64,000 nt of DNA from Halobacteriales archaeon YIM A00010. Lineage in GTDB: Archaea; Halobacteriota; Halobacteria; Halobacteriales; Haloarculaceae. The position numbers and the translations under genes are program-made. The notes under the pieces were generated by a model that saw nothing but the letters and a program-made list of their open reading frames with translations, did not search any database and was not told the origin of the DNA. How positions within the stretch are numbered: position 1 is the first letter of the stretch; each line of letters begins with the position of its first letter. Below, piece after piece: positions 52,419 to 61,112 of this stretch. Location of the stretch: NCBI GenBank assembly GCA_025041175.1, contig JAKCFJ010000002.1:806001-870000 (forward strand), in the 5' to 3' direction.

Positions 52419-53288
52419 GTGAAGATTATTGATACACACACCCACGCGTGGGGTGCGCCGACCGACGAACTCCCGTGGCAGGCGGAGGTGCTCCCACCCG
52501 GATGGACCGGTCCGTACGCGCACCACGACCTCGTCGCGGACATGGACAGCGCAGGCATCTCCGAGGCGGTCGTCGTAACGACGCCGCTGTACGGGCGCAG
52601 CGCGCGGGCCAACGAATACACCATGCGCAGCATCGAAGCCCATCCGGACCGCCTCTACGGCGTCGGTCTGATGGACTTCTTCCAAGCGGACGCCGACACC
52701 GTCGTCGCATCGCTGGAGCGCGTGACGGGCCACCCCCGGATGCTCGGCGTCCGGATGCACGCTGCGCTCGAGTACGAGGCGGTTCCGACGGTGCTCGACC
52801 GTCACGGTGACTGGATCCTCGACGACCGCCTCGATCCGGTTTGGCGGGCGATTGGTGATCTCGATGCGTGTCTGTTCGTCTTTCCGAAGGCCCAGCAGCT
52901 CGAACAGCTCGCGACGCTCGCCGACCGCTACCCGGAGACGACCATCGTCGTCGACCACATGGCGTGGCCCGACGGAACGACGAGCCCCGACGAGAAACCG
53001 TGGACCACGTTCTCCGAGCTCGCAGAACGCGATAACGTCTACGCGAAAGTGAGCTCCGTTCCGCGGTCGGCGGACGAACCCTGGCCCTACGAGGACACCC
53101 ACGGATACGTAACGAACCTCGTCGACTGGTTCGGTCCCGAACGGTTGCTGCTCGGGTCGGACTACCCGTGGATGGACCAGTGGGCGGCGTACGACGACTG
53201 CCTCTCGTGGCTCGAAACGGTCGAAACGCTCTCCCGACGAGATCGGGCGTTCATCTCACACCGGACGTTCGAACGACTCCACGGCTGA
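52419..53288 (+). CDS. Amidohydrolase-family lactonase (COG3618 type)
   Basis: The 289-residue protein starts (GTG) KIIDTHTHAWGAP, with the metal-binding HxH of the amidohydrolase TIM barrel. VVTTPLYGRSARANEYTMRS, TIVVDHMAWPDGTTSPDEKP (His) and LLLGSDYPWMDQWAAYDDC (Asp) follow. Members of this group include L-fuconolactonase, L-rhamnonolactonase and 2-pyrone-4,6-dicarboxylate hydrolase. Next to a fucosidase-like gene and an acid-sugar dehydratase, sugar lactonase is the best reading. It opens a two-gene rightward unit with the GH95 gene, though a 120-bp gap leaves room for a second promoter. Confidence 0.8.
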   Translation: MKIIDTHTHAWGAPTDELPWQAEVLPPGWTGPYAHHDLVADMDSAGISEAVVVTTPLYGRSARANEYTMRSIEAHPDRLYGVGLMDFFQADADTVVASLERVTGHPRMLGVRMHAALEYEAVPTVLDRHGDWILDDRLDPVWRAIGDLDACLFVFPKAQQLEQLATLADRYPETTIVVDHMAWPDGTTSPDEKPWTTFSELAERDNVYAKVSSVPRSADEPWPYEDTHGYVTNLVDWFGPERLLLGSDYPWMDQWAAYDDCLSWLETVETLSRRDRAFISHRTFERLHG

Positions 53289-53408
53289 CCCAACTCCGTC
53301 CCCCGATCACCGGAAACGTGGCTGCATCATATTTTTCCACGCGATAGTGATAATTTTTTGATGGAAATGTTTATGCTCGTGTATGAATATTTCTCGGTCG
53401 AGATACCA

Positions 53409-56264
53409 ATGGCGGCTGATCAGTCGGCGGAGACAGCGGCAGAGTCGAACAGGCACGGTGATGGAGATGGATCAGGTTCCGACGTTTCTCGGCGAACGAT
53501 ACTGGCGGGGGTGGGGATGCTTCTGTTCGCAGATAGAATAACCGGTTCGGTCGGGGCCCGTGAGACAGACGAGTTCGAGGACTACGACGAGGAGGAGACG
53601 CCGAAACTCTGGTACACTCAGCCGGCCGAGGACTGGGAATCAGAGGCACTCCCGCTCGGGAACGGACGGATGGGCGCGATGGTTTTCGGCCGGACCGAGG
53701 AGGAGCGGATTCAACTCAACGAGGAAAGTCTCTGGGCGGGTGGCCATCACGAACCGGATGGGAACAATCCGATGGCGGCCGAGGTGCTTCCCGATGTCCG
53801 CGAACACCTATTAGATGGCGAACACGAAGAGGCGGAAGCGCTTATCGATCCGCACATAATGGGGGAACCCCCCGATTACGAGACGCTGGTGCGGCCGTAT
53901 CAATCGTTCGGCGACCTGTTTATCGATGTTGGACACACAGACGTCTCGGAGTACCACCGCGAGTTGGATCTCGACGCGGGCGTTTCGCGGGTACGCTACC
54001 GGAACGGTCGGACGAAATACGAACGGGAAGCGTTTGTTTCCGCTCCCGACGACGTCCTCGTGGTCCGACTCACGGCTCAGGGGCCGGATTCGGTTTCCGC
54101 CTCCGTTTCGCTGACGCGCGAACGAGACGCCGAAACAGTGGCCGACGGCGACGACCTCGTCCTTCGGGGTCAAATCCAAGACGATCCGTCGATCGACTTC
54201 GAGGGACCGGGGCTCGAGTTCGAGGGACGCCTGCGAGCGATTCCACAGACGACGGGGACCGTTTCGACGAACGATGACCGGATGGAGATCGAAGACAGGA
54301 CTGCAGTCACGCTGCTCTTTACGGGGGCGACGAGTTTTCGAACGGAGACCGATCCGGCTGACGCTGTCGAGAGCCTACTCACTGAGGCAGCAACCAAATC
54401 GTACGGGCGGTTACGGGACACCCACGTCACCGATCACCGCGCGTTGTTCCGGCGGGTCGAACTCGAACTCGGTGGGACTGAAACGCAAATACCGACCGAC
54501 GAACGACTCGACGCCGTTCAGGACGGCGACATCGATCTAACGTTGACGGAACTCTACTTCCAATACGGTCGGTACCTGTTAATGGGTAGCTCCCGGCCAA
54601 ATGGCACGCTCCCGGCGAATCTACAGGGCATTTGGAACGAAGAGATGTACCCACCCTGGCAGAGTGATTACCACATGAACGTCAATCTTCAGATGAATTA
54701 CTGGCCAGCGGACGCTTGCAACCTCTCTGAATGCGTCTCCCCCCTGGTCAACTGGTTCGATGCTCAGCGTGAATCGGGGCGGAAAACGGCAGCAATCCAT
54801 TACGAAAGTGATGGGTTCGTCGACCACGTTTCTAGCGACATCTGGGGGAGTACCCCGCCGGAAGGCTGGTTCGGAGCCGTTTGGCCGATGGGAGCAGTCT
54901 GGCAGTGTCGGGCGCTCTGGGAGCACTACGCAAAGACCGGCGATCGTGCGTTTCTTCGAGAGGAGGGGTATCCGATCATGAAGGACGCTGCCCGGTTCGT
55001 CCTCGATTTCCTCATCGAGGACGATCACGGCAGACTCGTTACCGCTCCATCGAACTCGCCCGAAAACTCGTTCATCAACGATAACGGGTATACGGCGCTC
55101 TACGACGTTGCACCGACGATGGACGTTCAACTCATCCACAGCCTATTCAATAACTGTATGGAGTCAGCGGACATACTCGGACTCGACGATTCGTTTAGCG
55201 AGGAGCTTTCGGAGGCGGTAGCGCGGCTGCCGTCGTATCAGATCGGGGGCGACGGCACGCTACAGGAGTGGATAAACGATTACGAGGAAGCGGAACCGGG
55301 ACATCGACACATCTCTCACTTGTTCGCGTTCCATCCGGGGAACCAGTTCACGCTGCGTGAGACCCCTGTTCTGAGCCAGGCCGTGCGAAACGCGCTCGAA
55401 CGCCGGCTCGAACACGGTGGCGGTCACACGGGCTGGAGCCGGGCGTGGCTCATAAACCAGTGGGCGCGTTTCGAGGAAGGGGAGTTAGCCCACGAAAACC
55501 TCCTGGCGTTGTTCGGGCAGTCCACGCTGCCGAATCTCTTCGACACGCATCCGCCGTTTCAGATCGACGGCAACTTCGGCGGAGCTGCCGGAATCGTCGA
55601 GATGCTGTTGCACGACCACGCCGGTGAGCTGAGCCTCCTCCCCGCTCTCCCCGAACAGTGGGCCGACGGCGAAGTGACAGGACTACGGGCTCGCGGCGGA
55701 TTCGAGGTCGATATGGCGTGGTCCGATGGGCGCCTAGACGCGACGACGATCCACTCGGCTACCGGCGGTGAGTGTCGGGTCCGTACGCACGGCGTCCAGC
55801 TCTCGATCGAGGAGGTGAATCGCGGGAGCCAGCCCGGCGTGAGCCGGCCGGCGGAGCAGGTCATCGAGTTCACGACCGAACCGGGCCAGACGCTCTCTCT
55901 CGAGGCCGATCCCGCGTCCGTTGCCAACCTCACGATCGATTCGTCCGGGATCGCTCTCGATCGAAACGAGGGGCACGTCGAGGTCACTGTTCCAGTACGC
56001 AACACCGGCACCGCTCCGTCGGGAGACACTGTCGTCCGCCTCGTAAACGTGAGCGACGAACGAGAGCCGATCGGAGACGATCTACCCGTTCCGTCGCTCG
56101 CCGTCGACGAAACTGTCGAGATCGTCACCGAAATCGGTAGCGGGGAGCTTCCGGTCGGCGACCATCAGATCTGGGCAGTGGTCGATCCGGAGAACACGGC
56201 CAGCGAACTGGAGAAAAACGACAACGTCGAAACCGTCGGAACGGTCAGTATCGGTCCGGACTAA
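53409..56264 (+). CDS. Secreted GH95 alpha-L-fucosidase-like enzyme
   Basis: From ATG 53409 this is 951 residues. A Tat signal (DVSRRTILAGVGMLLFAD) precedes the GH95 N-terminal beta domain (PLGNGRMGAMVFGRTEEERI, QLNEESLWAGG), then the alpha/alpha-barrel. Catalytic-region marks are HMNVNLQMNYWPADACNL (the two Asn near 424/426), TAPSNSPENSF (Glu near 552) and PPFQIDGNFGGAAGIVEMLL (Asp near 720). About 110 C-terminal residues form a CARDB-like beta domain. GH95 enzymes remove terminal alpha-1,2-L-fucose (some act on L-galactose) from glycans. The sugar would be released outside and taken up by the nearby importer. Confidence 0.9.
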   Translation: MAADQSAETAAESNRHGDGDGSGSDVSRRTILAGVGMLLFADRITGSVGARETDEFEDYDEEETPKLWYTQPAEDWESEALPLGNGRMGAMVFGRTEEERIQLNEESLWAGGHHEPDGNNPMAAEVLPDVREHLLDGEHEEAEALIDPHIMGEPPDYETLVRPYQSFGDLFIDVGHTDVSEYHRELDLDAGVSRVRYRNGRTKYEREAFVSAPDDVLVVRLTAQGPDSVSASVSLTRERDAETVADGDDLVLRGQIQDDPSIDFEGPGLEFEGRLRAIPQTTGTVSTNDDRMEIEDRTAVTLLFTGATSFRTETDPADAVESLLTEAATKSYGRLRDTHVTDHRALFRRVELELGGTETQIPTDERLDAVQDGDIDLTLTELYFQYGRYLLMGSSRPNGTLPANLQGIWNEEMYPPWQSDYHMNVNLQMNYWPADACNLSECVSPLVNWFDAQRESGRKTAAIHYESDGFVDHVSSDIWGSTPPEGWFGAVWPMGAVWQCRALWEHYAKTGDRAFLREEGYPIMKDAARFVLDFLIEDDHGRLVTAPSNSPENSFINDNGYTALYDVAPTMDVQLIHSLFNNCMESADILGLDDSFSEELSEAVARLPSYQIGGDGTLQEWINDYEEAEPGHRHISHLFAFHPGNQFTLRETPVLSQAVRNALERRLEHGGGHTGWSRAWLINQWARFEEGELAHENLLALFGQSTLPNLFDTHPPFQIDGNFGGAAGIVEMLLHDHAGELSLLPALPEQWADGEVTGLRARGGFEVDMAWSDGRLDATTIHSATGGECRVRTHGVQLSIEEVNRGSQPGVSRPAEQVIEFTTEPGQTLSLEADPASVANLTIDSSGIALDRNEGHVEVTVPVRNTGTAPSGDTVVRLVNVSDEREPIGDDLPVPSLAVDETVEIVTEIGSGELPVGDHQIWAVVDPENTASELEKNDNVETVGTVSIGPD

Positions 56265-56298
56265 CCACAGTCATTTGGGTTGGATCGCTTCGAGAGAG

Positions 56299-57396
56299 TC
56301 ACCACGACGTCACGCGAACGTCACGAAGCGGTCTCGGTAGCGGGATTTCGATCTGTCCACCGGTATGGTGTGAGAGGTAGAATCCGATGATGATCTCTAT
56401 CGATCTGATCGCCTCTTCGCCCGGCGATCCGTTCTCGGCGCGTCCGTCGAGAACGTCGACGATGTGAGCGGCCGCGTTTTCGAACGCCTGCTGGTAGTCG
56501 TCCTCCCACGTCCACGCCCCGTCGATTCCCGGCAGCGCGTGCTCGACGTGCTCACCGTCCTCTAACCGCCAGTACCGCCACTCGCCGTCGTCGTTGTTCA
56601 TGTACAGTTTCCCCTCGCTGCCGATGAACTGCAGCGTCATCGACGAACTCTCGCGTGGAATCGTACAGTCGACGGTGACGAACGTTCCATCGTCCAGTAC
56701 GACGAACCCACCGCCGCCGGCATCGTCGACCTCCTGGCCGGCGTCGAGGCTGTCGACAGCCTCGTTTTCACCGGAGAGATACCCGGAGACGATCTCCGCG
56801 CGGGCGTCGAGCAGGTAGACAAGCGTATCGAGCAAGTGCGTCGAGTTGCGAAGCAATTCCATTCGAAACTGGGTCGTCACCGACTGGAGTTCCCCGAGAA
56901 TTTCCTCTTCCTGAACGAGTGTACGCAGCCTCTGGAGCTTGTCAGTAAACCGGAACGAGTGGTTCACGAGCAGTTCGGTGTCCGTCTCCGCACAGACATC
57001 GACCATCTCGAGCGCCCCAGTAACCCCCGAAGCGATCGGTTTTTCACACCAGATCAGATCCGGATCCGCGGCGGATCGAGCCGCATCGATCACGTGCCGG
57101 TCGTGGAGATACGACGGCGTACAGACCGAGACGACATCGAGCGATTCGGTCTCGAGCATTGTTTCGTGACCCGCGTACTGCCGGTCCGGATCGATCTCCC
57201 ACGCCGCTCCGAAGCGTTCGAGTTTCTCTTCATCGACGTCGGCGACCGCAACGAGTTCGATCTCGTCCTGAGCGTCGAAACCGCCGGCGTGACTGGCCCT
57301 GATCTTCTCGTTCCCGATCTTCGATTCAGCGTGCATTCCGAGAATACCCATCCCAGCAATGCCGCCCGAACCGATGATTCCGGCGTTGTACGTCAT
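56299..57396 (-). CDS. Gfo/Idh/MocA-family sugar oxidoreductase
   Basis: The 365-residue protein has an N-terminal Rossmann fold (AGIIGSGGIAGMGILGMHAE, then VAVADVDEEKLERFGAAWEI) and the EKP motif LIWCEKPIASGVTGALEMVD. The C-terminal alpha/beta substrate domain reads LLRNSTHLLDTLVYLLDARA, GGGFVVLDDGTFVTVDCT and AIRSIEIIIGFYLSHHTGGQ. Such enzymes oxidise sugars or sugar derivatives with NAD(P). It starts 6 bp behind the dehydratase, so both are one operon. It could be the sugar 1-dehydrogenase that feeds the lactonase. Confidence 0.85.
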   Translation of the reverse strand: MTYNAGIIGSGGIAGMGILGMHAESKIGNEKIRASHAGGFDAQDEIELVAVADVDEEKLERFGAAWEIDPDRQYAGHETMLETESLDVVSVCTPSYLHDRHVIDAARSAADPDLIWCEKPIASGVTGALEMVDVCAETDTELLVNHSFRFTDKLQRLRTLVQEEEILGELQSVTTQFRMELLRNSTHLLDTLVYLLDARAEIVSGYLSGENEAVDSLDAGQEVDDAGGGGFVVLDDGTFVTVDCTIPRESSSMTLQFIGSEGKLYMNNDDGEWRYWRLEDGEHVEHALPGIDGAWTWEDDYQQAFENAAAHIVDVLDGRAENGSPGEEAIRSIEIIIGFYLSHHTGGQIEIPLPRPLRDVRVTSW

Positions 57397-57402
57397 TGGT
57401 AC

Positions 57403-58578
57403 TCACTCGTAGACGTGAAGAGATCCGGTCTGATTCTCCTCGATGTAGTCCCAATCGTAGTCGACGCCGAGACCAGGGCCGTCCGGAACGGTAACGCAAC
57501 CGTTCTCGTCGACGGTGTCGATCATGTCCGAGTAGTCTCCGTTATAAACCGGCGGTTGTGTGTTCTGGCAGTTCGGGTGGAGGAGAGCCAGTTCGTAGTA
57601 GTTCGTGTTCCGCGTCGCAGCGATACAGTGTCGCTGTGCCGGACCCGGAGCGTGGAATTCGACGTCGAGACCGAACGATTCGGCCATATGGACGATCTTC
57701 ATCGCGCCCGTAATCCCCGCGTCGTACTCGGGATCAGCGCGGACGAAGTCGGTTCCCTCGCCGACGACGAAATCAGCGTGGGGTTCGAGACCGCGAACGT
57801 GTTCCGTCTGCAAGATCGGCGTCTCGAGTTTGTCGCGGAGCCGACGGTGTCCCTGCTGTGAGATCCCGCCATCGCGGTAGGGATCCTCGTACCAGAAAAA
57901 GTTATGATCGTCGAGTTCTCGTCCGACCCTGAGCGCGTCACCGAACGTCTCGTACTCACACGCCGGATCGAACATGAGATCCATTTCGTCGCCGACACGT
58001 TCACCGACGGCGGTTATCGACTCGATCTCACGGTCGATGTTACGGCTCGCGTCGCTTCCACCCCAGCCGTGGATCTTGTACCCAGGAAAGCCACGCTCGA
58101 GACACGCTTGGGCGAAGTCAGCGAAGGCCTCCGGCGAATCGAGACCGCCGTTTTCGTCGCCGTGATACGTCGATGCGTACGCCGGGATCGACGTGCGGTA
58201 GGTTCCGAGCAGTTCGTGAATCGGGGCGTCGTAGTACTTCCCGGCGAGATCCCAGAGAGCGATATCGATCGGTCCCATCCCCATCCGGTCGTACTTCCGC
58301 AGCGCCCGTTTGATCTCACTCCAATGTTTCTCGCGTTTGAGCGGATTCGTGCCGACGAGATAGTCGGCAAACATGTTTATCTGGGCTGCGCCTGGGGAGT
58401 TGCCGCCGACGTACTCCCCTGTAACCCCACTGTCGGTGTGGATCTTGATACCAAACAGGTTTCGCCACGTCGTCTCACCCGGCTCGTAGACGAGATTGAA
58501 TCCGTTTCGATCCGTCCCAAGATCCTCGAGCGGATACTGAAACTCACGGCTTTCTATCCGCGTTATCGTCGGCACCAT
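57403..58578 (-). CDS. Enolase-superfamily acid-sugar dehydratase
   Basis: From ATG 58578 this is 391 residues, the size of mandelate-racemase-type dehydratases. Catalytic marks are the KxH motif GYKIHGWGGSDASRN, metal ligands in DLMFDPACEYETFGD, FWYEDPYRDGGISQQG and PILQTEHVRGLEPH, and a closing His in VEFHAPGPAQRHCIAATRNT. These enzymes dehydrate sugar acids such as fuconate, rhamnonate, galactonate or glucarate to 2-keto-3-deoxy acids. The exact substrate is not given by the motifs. I chose 58578 because the TATA-like ATTTATAAC at 58600-58612 makes the start at 58599 too early. 58587 is also possible. Confidence 0.83.
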   Translation of the reverse strand: MVPTITRIESREFQYPLEDLGTDRNGFNLVYEPGETTWRNLFGIKIHTDSGVTGEYVGGNSPGAAQINMFADYLVGTNPLKREKHWSEIKRALRKYDRMGMGPIDIALWDLAGKYYDAPIHELLGTYRTSIPAYASTYHGDENGGLDSPEAFADFAQACLERGFPGYKIHGWGGSDASRNIDREIESITAVGERVGDEMDLMFDPACEYETFGDALRVGRELDDHNFFWYEDPYRDGGISQQGHRRLRDKLETPILQTEHVRGLEPHADFVVGEGTDFVRADPEYDAGITGAMKIVHMAESFGLDVEFHAPGPAQRHCIAATRNTNYYELALLHPNCQNTQPPVYNGDYSDMIDTVDENGCVTVPDGPGLGVDYDWDYIEENQTGSLHVYE

Positions 58579-58597
58579 ACCACGCATTCTGCCGACC

Positions 58598-58614
58598 AAC
58601 GTTATAAATCCCCC
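58598..58614 (-). promoter_or_regulatory. Promoter of the dehydratase operon
   Basis: Minus-strand GGATTTATAACG lies about 28 bp before the preferred ATG at 58578, the spacing for a leaderless or very short leader. Confidence 0.5.
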
Positions 58615-58762
58615 TGAACTGCCTGTCTAAGCATGGTATGCTCTTCGAGCACACGATGGCGTCGTACAGCGTTCTGTTCAGACATCTAGAACATAGTTCT
58701 CGTGCGTGATGTTGCATACACACTAAATGCCGTATCCCCCACATATTTTCAACCCCCCTTAG

Positions 58763-58856
58763 CATCTGAATTACAGATGTACTGCTGTAACCAACAGATC
58801 TAATATGTATCATAAATATTTATCATTCATAAACTACGGGACCCTCGTATACGAGG
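58763..58856. promoter_or_regulatory. Operator-like inverted repeats in the IclR/dehydratase intergenic region
   Basis: The 450-bp divergent gap contains CATCTG/CAGATG (5-nt spacer, 58763-58779) and a 14-bp perfect palindrome CCTCGTATACGAGG (58843-58856). Between them, near 58808-58828, is an AT-rich TATA-like block (ATAAATATTTAT). These are the best candidates for IclR binding. Confidence 0.45.
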
Positions 58857-59031
58857 ATCTCGCTGTAGGATTTAGTATGTATGAACGCGAGTTCTCCCCG
58901 CATCAGTTTGATCGGCCCTCATCCGATATCAGGGATCAATGCTCACCCCAAAATCGTACTGACCGATGGTGGTTTCCGAGTTCTACATACTAGAACAACA
59001 ATTTTGTACACCGAGCGCATTTCTCACGATT

Positions 59032-59799
59032 ATGGACACAGAACCAAAACATCCAGTTCGCACGACGGCGCGCTCGTTCGAGATTCTCGAGTTTCTCAAG
59101 GAGAATCACGGCGCAGGGATAACCGAAACAGCGGACGCACTCGATATGAGCAAAGGAGTGGTACACAATCACTTAAACACGCTCAAAGCGTCCGAGTACG
59201 TCGTGAAAGAAAACGACAAGTACCGATTGTCGTTACGATTCCTCGGATTCGGAGAATACCAGCGAAATCAGACACGGCTGTACACGATCGGGAAAGAGCA
59301 CGTCGAGGAGCTCGCTGAAAAAACCGGCGAGTTAGTAAACCTCGCCACGGAGGAGCACGGCCGGTGTGTGTATCTGTCCCTCTCGAGAGGCGACCGGGCG
59401 GTCGAAGTAGACATTCACGCCGGGTGCCGTCCGCCCCTCCACAACACCGCACTCGGCAAAGCAATTCTCGCACACCTCCCGGAATCCCGGGTCGAACGTA
59501 CTCTCGACGCCCACGGAATGGCACGGTCGACCGAACACTCGATCACGGATCGTGACACGCTGTTTTCGGAGCTCGAGCAGATTCGGGAGAACGGTGTCGC
59601 GTTCGATCGCGAAGAGCGACTTCCCGGGTTGCGGTGTGTCGCTGCACCGATCGAGAAAAACAATGGCGAGGTCGCTGGCGCGATCAGCGTTTCCGGCCCG
59701 ATGACCCGCCTCCAAGGAGAGCGGTTCGAACAAACACTGCCCGATCTGGTCCGTAGCACTGCGAACGTGATCGAGCTTAACTTAGCATATTCCAATTGA
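59032..59799 (+). CDS. IclR-family transcriptional regulator
   Basis: From ATG 59032 this is 255 residues. The N-terminal winged helix reads TTARSFEILEFLKENHGAGI, then TETADALDMSKGVVHNHLNT and LKASEYVVKENDKYRLSLRF. The C-terminal effector domain reads IGKEHVEELAEKTGELVNLA, GCRPPLHNTALGKAILAHLP and LPGLRCVAAPIEKNNGEVAG. IclR proteins usually bind a small acid or sugar acid and control a neighbouring catabolic operon, here the divergent dehydratase/oxidoreductase pair. I rejected the start at 58966, because the 22 added residues are not family-like. Confidence 0.88.
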   Translation: MDTEPKHPVRTTARSFEILEFLKENHGAGITETADALDMSKGVVHNHLNTLKASEYVVKENDKYRLSLRFLGFGEYQRNQTRLYTIGKEHVEELAEKTGELVNLATEEHGRCVYLSLSRGDRAVEVDIHAGCRPPLHNTALGKAILAHLPESRVERTLDAHGMARSTEHSITDRDTLFSELEQIRENGVAFDREERLPGLRCVAAPIEKNNGEVAGAISVSGPMTRLQGERFEQTLPDLVRSTANVIELNLAYSN

Positions 59800-59864
59800 A
59801 TATATACTATTTTTCTTACCCGAATGCAATTACGACAACATACAATCATAAGAGTGGTGTAAGC

Positions 59865-59905
59865 GAACTGGCTCGAGCGCGTTTGCGAAAGCGCACTCGG
59901 GCACA
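59865..59905. terminator. GC-rich imperfect hairpin behind iclR
   Basis: CTCGAGCGCGTTTGCG and GAAAGCGCACTCGGG can pair imperfectly through GAGCGC/GCGCACTC. Placed about 75 bp behind the iclR stop and just before the convergent LSm-like gene, it may separate the two transcripts. Confidence 0.35.
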
Positions 59906-59954
59906 GGCTGCGTCCTCGACGCGGTCCGCTTGCTCTGTGACTGTCTACGTATAG

Positions 59955-60347
59955 TCAATCAGTGAGGAGCTGTTCGAGGTGCTTACGGTGGAGACCATCG
60001 CCCTCGACGGTGCCATCGGGGTAGATGCGATATCGGGGTTGGTGCGCGGCGCTCCCCTGGTTCGAGTTTGGCGGCGAGCGAGCGTTTCTCCGCTGGCGTC
60101 CGTCGTCGACGGCGCGGCTCGGCCCGAGCTGGCTCAGCGCGGTCGATCGGTTGGCGACGGCGTCTCGTGGCTCGTCGGTGTCGCGGTCGTCGGTGGCCGG
60201 GCCGGCCTCGAGGGTCAGATTCAGGTGCTCGTCGTAGCCGGCGAGCGTCCCTTGAACGTGCTGCCCGGCTTTCGTCCGGACGGTAACGGGTTTACTGAGC
60301 ATCGTGTCGAGGACTGCCAACGGTGCAGCGGGATCTGTCTCGCTCAT
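59955..60347 (-). CDS. LSm-like domain protein with an insert
   Basis: The 130-residue protein starts with a clear Sm1 motif (APLAVLDTMLSKPVTVRTKA, then GQHVQGTLAGYDEHLNLTLE), as in archaeal LSm (Hfq-like RNA-binding) proteins. A polar, low-complexity stretch of about 50 residues follows. The short ending (RYRIYPDGTVEGDGLHRKHL) does not match a standard Sm2 strand pair. Archaeal LSm proteins are about 75 residues and bind U-rich RNA as rings. This variant may not form a normal ring. A role in RNA binding is likely but unproved. Confidence 0.65.
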   Translation of the reverse strand: MSETDPAAPLAVLDTMLSKPVTVRTKAGQHVQGTLAGYDEHLNLTLEAGPATDDRDTDEPRDAVANRSTALSQLGPSRAVDDGRQRRNARSPPNSNQGSAAHQPRYRIYPDGTVEGDGLHRKHLEQLLTD

Positions 60348-60554
60348 AGCCTGTGTCCGAAGATAATCGCCGTAAGTGTACCGACTGTGACGCAGAGGTT
60401 GGGTGATTGCCGCCTGGCGATCGTTGCAAAGGATGCCTAGACCGATCTAGGTGAGAAATGGCCAAGGAAGGCGCACCCCCGATACCGACGGTTCACTTTC
60501 ACACCGCTTGGCGTATCTATACAACGCCACCCACTCAACGAGACTGTGACCACG

Positions 60555-60947
60555 ATGTCCGAGAACTACGGATTCGTCGACGTGGAGACAGTCGAGCACG
60601 ACCCGAACCCGGACCCGTCATCCGACATGCGGTTCGGGAAGTTGACTGCGGCGTTAGGTTGTGAAGAGATGCGGCTCAACACCTGTACGATTCCACCCGG
60701 GGATGAAAGCTTCTATCACAAGCACGAATCCCAGGAAGAGGTGTACGTCCTCCTCGACGGTCCCAGCCGCGTGAAAATCGACGGCGAACTAGTCGATGTG
60801 CCAGAGGGGGGCGTCGTTCGCGTTCCAGCAGATCTTCCGCGGAAGTTCGTCAACGATTCCGACGCGGAGGTTCGCTGGCTGATGATCGGCGCACCGCCCG
60901 TGGGAATGCTCGAGGATCTGGGCAACTTCGTCACGGTCGAAGAATAG
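60555..60947 (+). CDS. Cupin-domain protein
   Basis: The 130-residue single cupin has motif 1 GDESFYHKHESQEEVYVLLD near residues 49-68 (His-His-Glu metal ligands) and motif 2 LPRKFVNDSDAEVRWLMIGA near 96-115. The fold binds a metal and a small acid or sugar. Possible roles range from isomerase to sensor, and the sequence does not decide. TATCTATACAAC at 60511-60522 is a likely TATA box about 33 bp before the ATG at 60555. A GTG start at 60546 is less likely. Confidence 0.82.
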   Translation: MSENYGFVDVETVEHDPNPDPSSDMRFGKLTAALGCEEMRLNTCTIPPGDESFYHKHESQEEVYVLLDGPSRVKIDGELVDVPEGGVVRVPADLPRKFVNDSDAEVRWLMIGAPPVGMLEDLGNFVTVEE

Positions 60948-61112
60948 AACGGATGCGAAACCACGAGCAGGCGGCAGAACGCGACGACACCCACCGAACG
61001 CCAGAAACGACCCCACAAACTCCACGAATGCGGGGAGACCGACGACGGAGCAACCGCACTCACAGACGATCCGAGCCGTTACGCTCTCCTCCGAGGCCGG
61101 ATACCCACTCCA

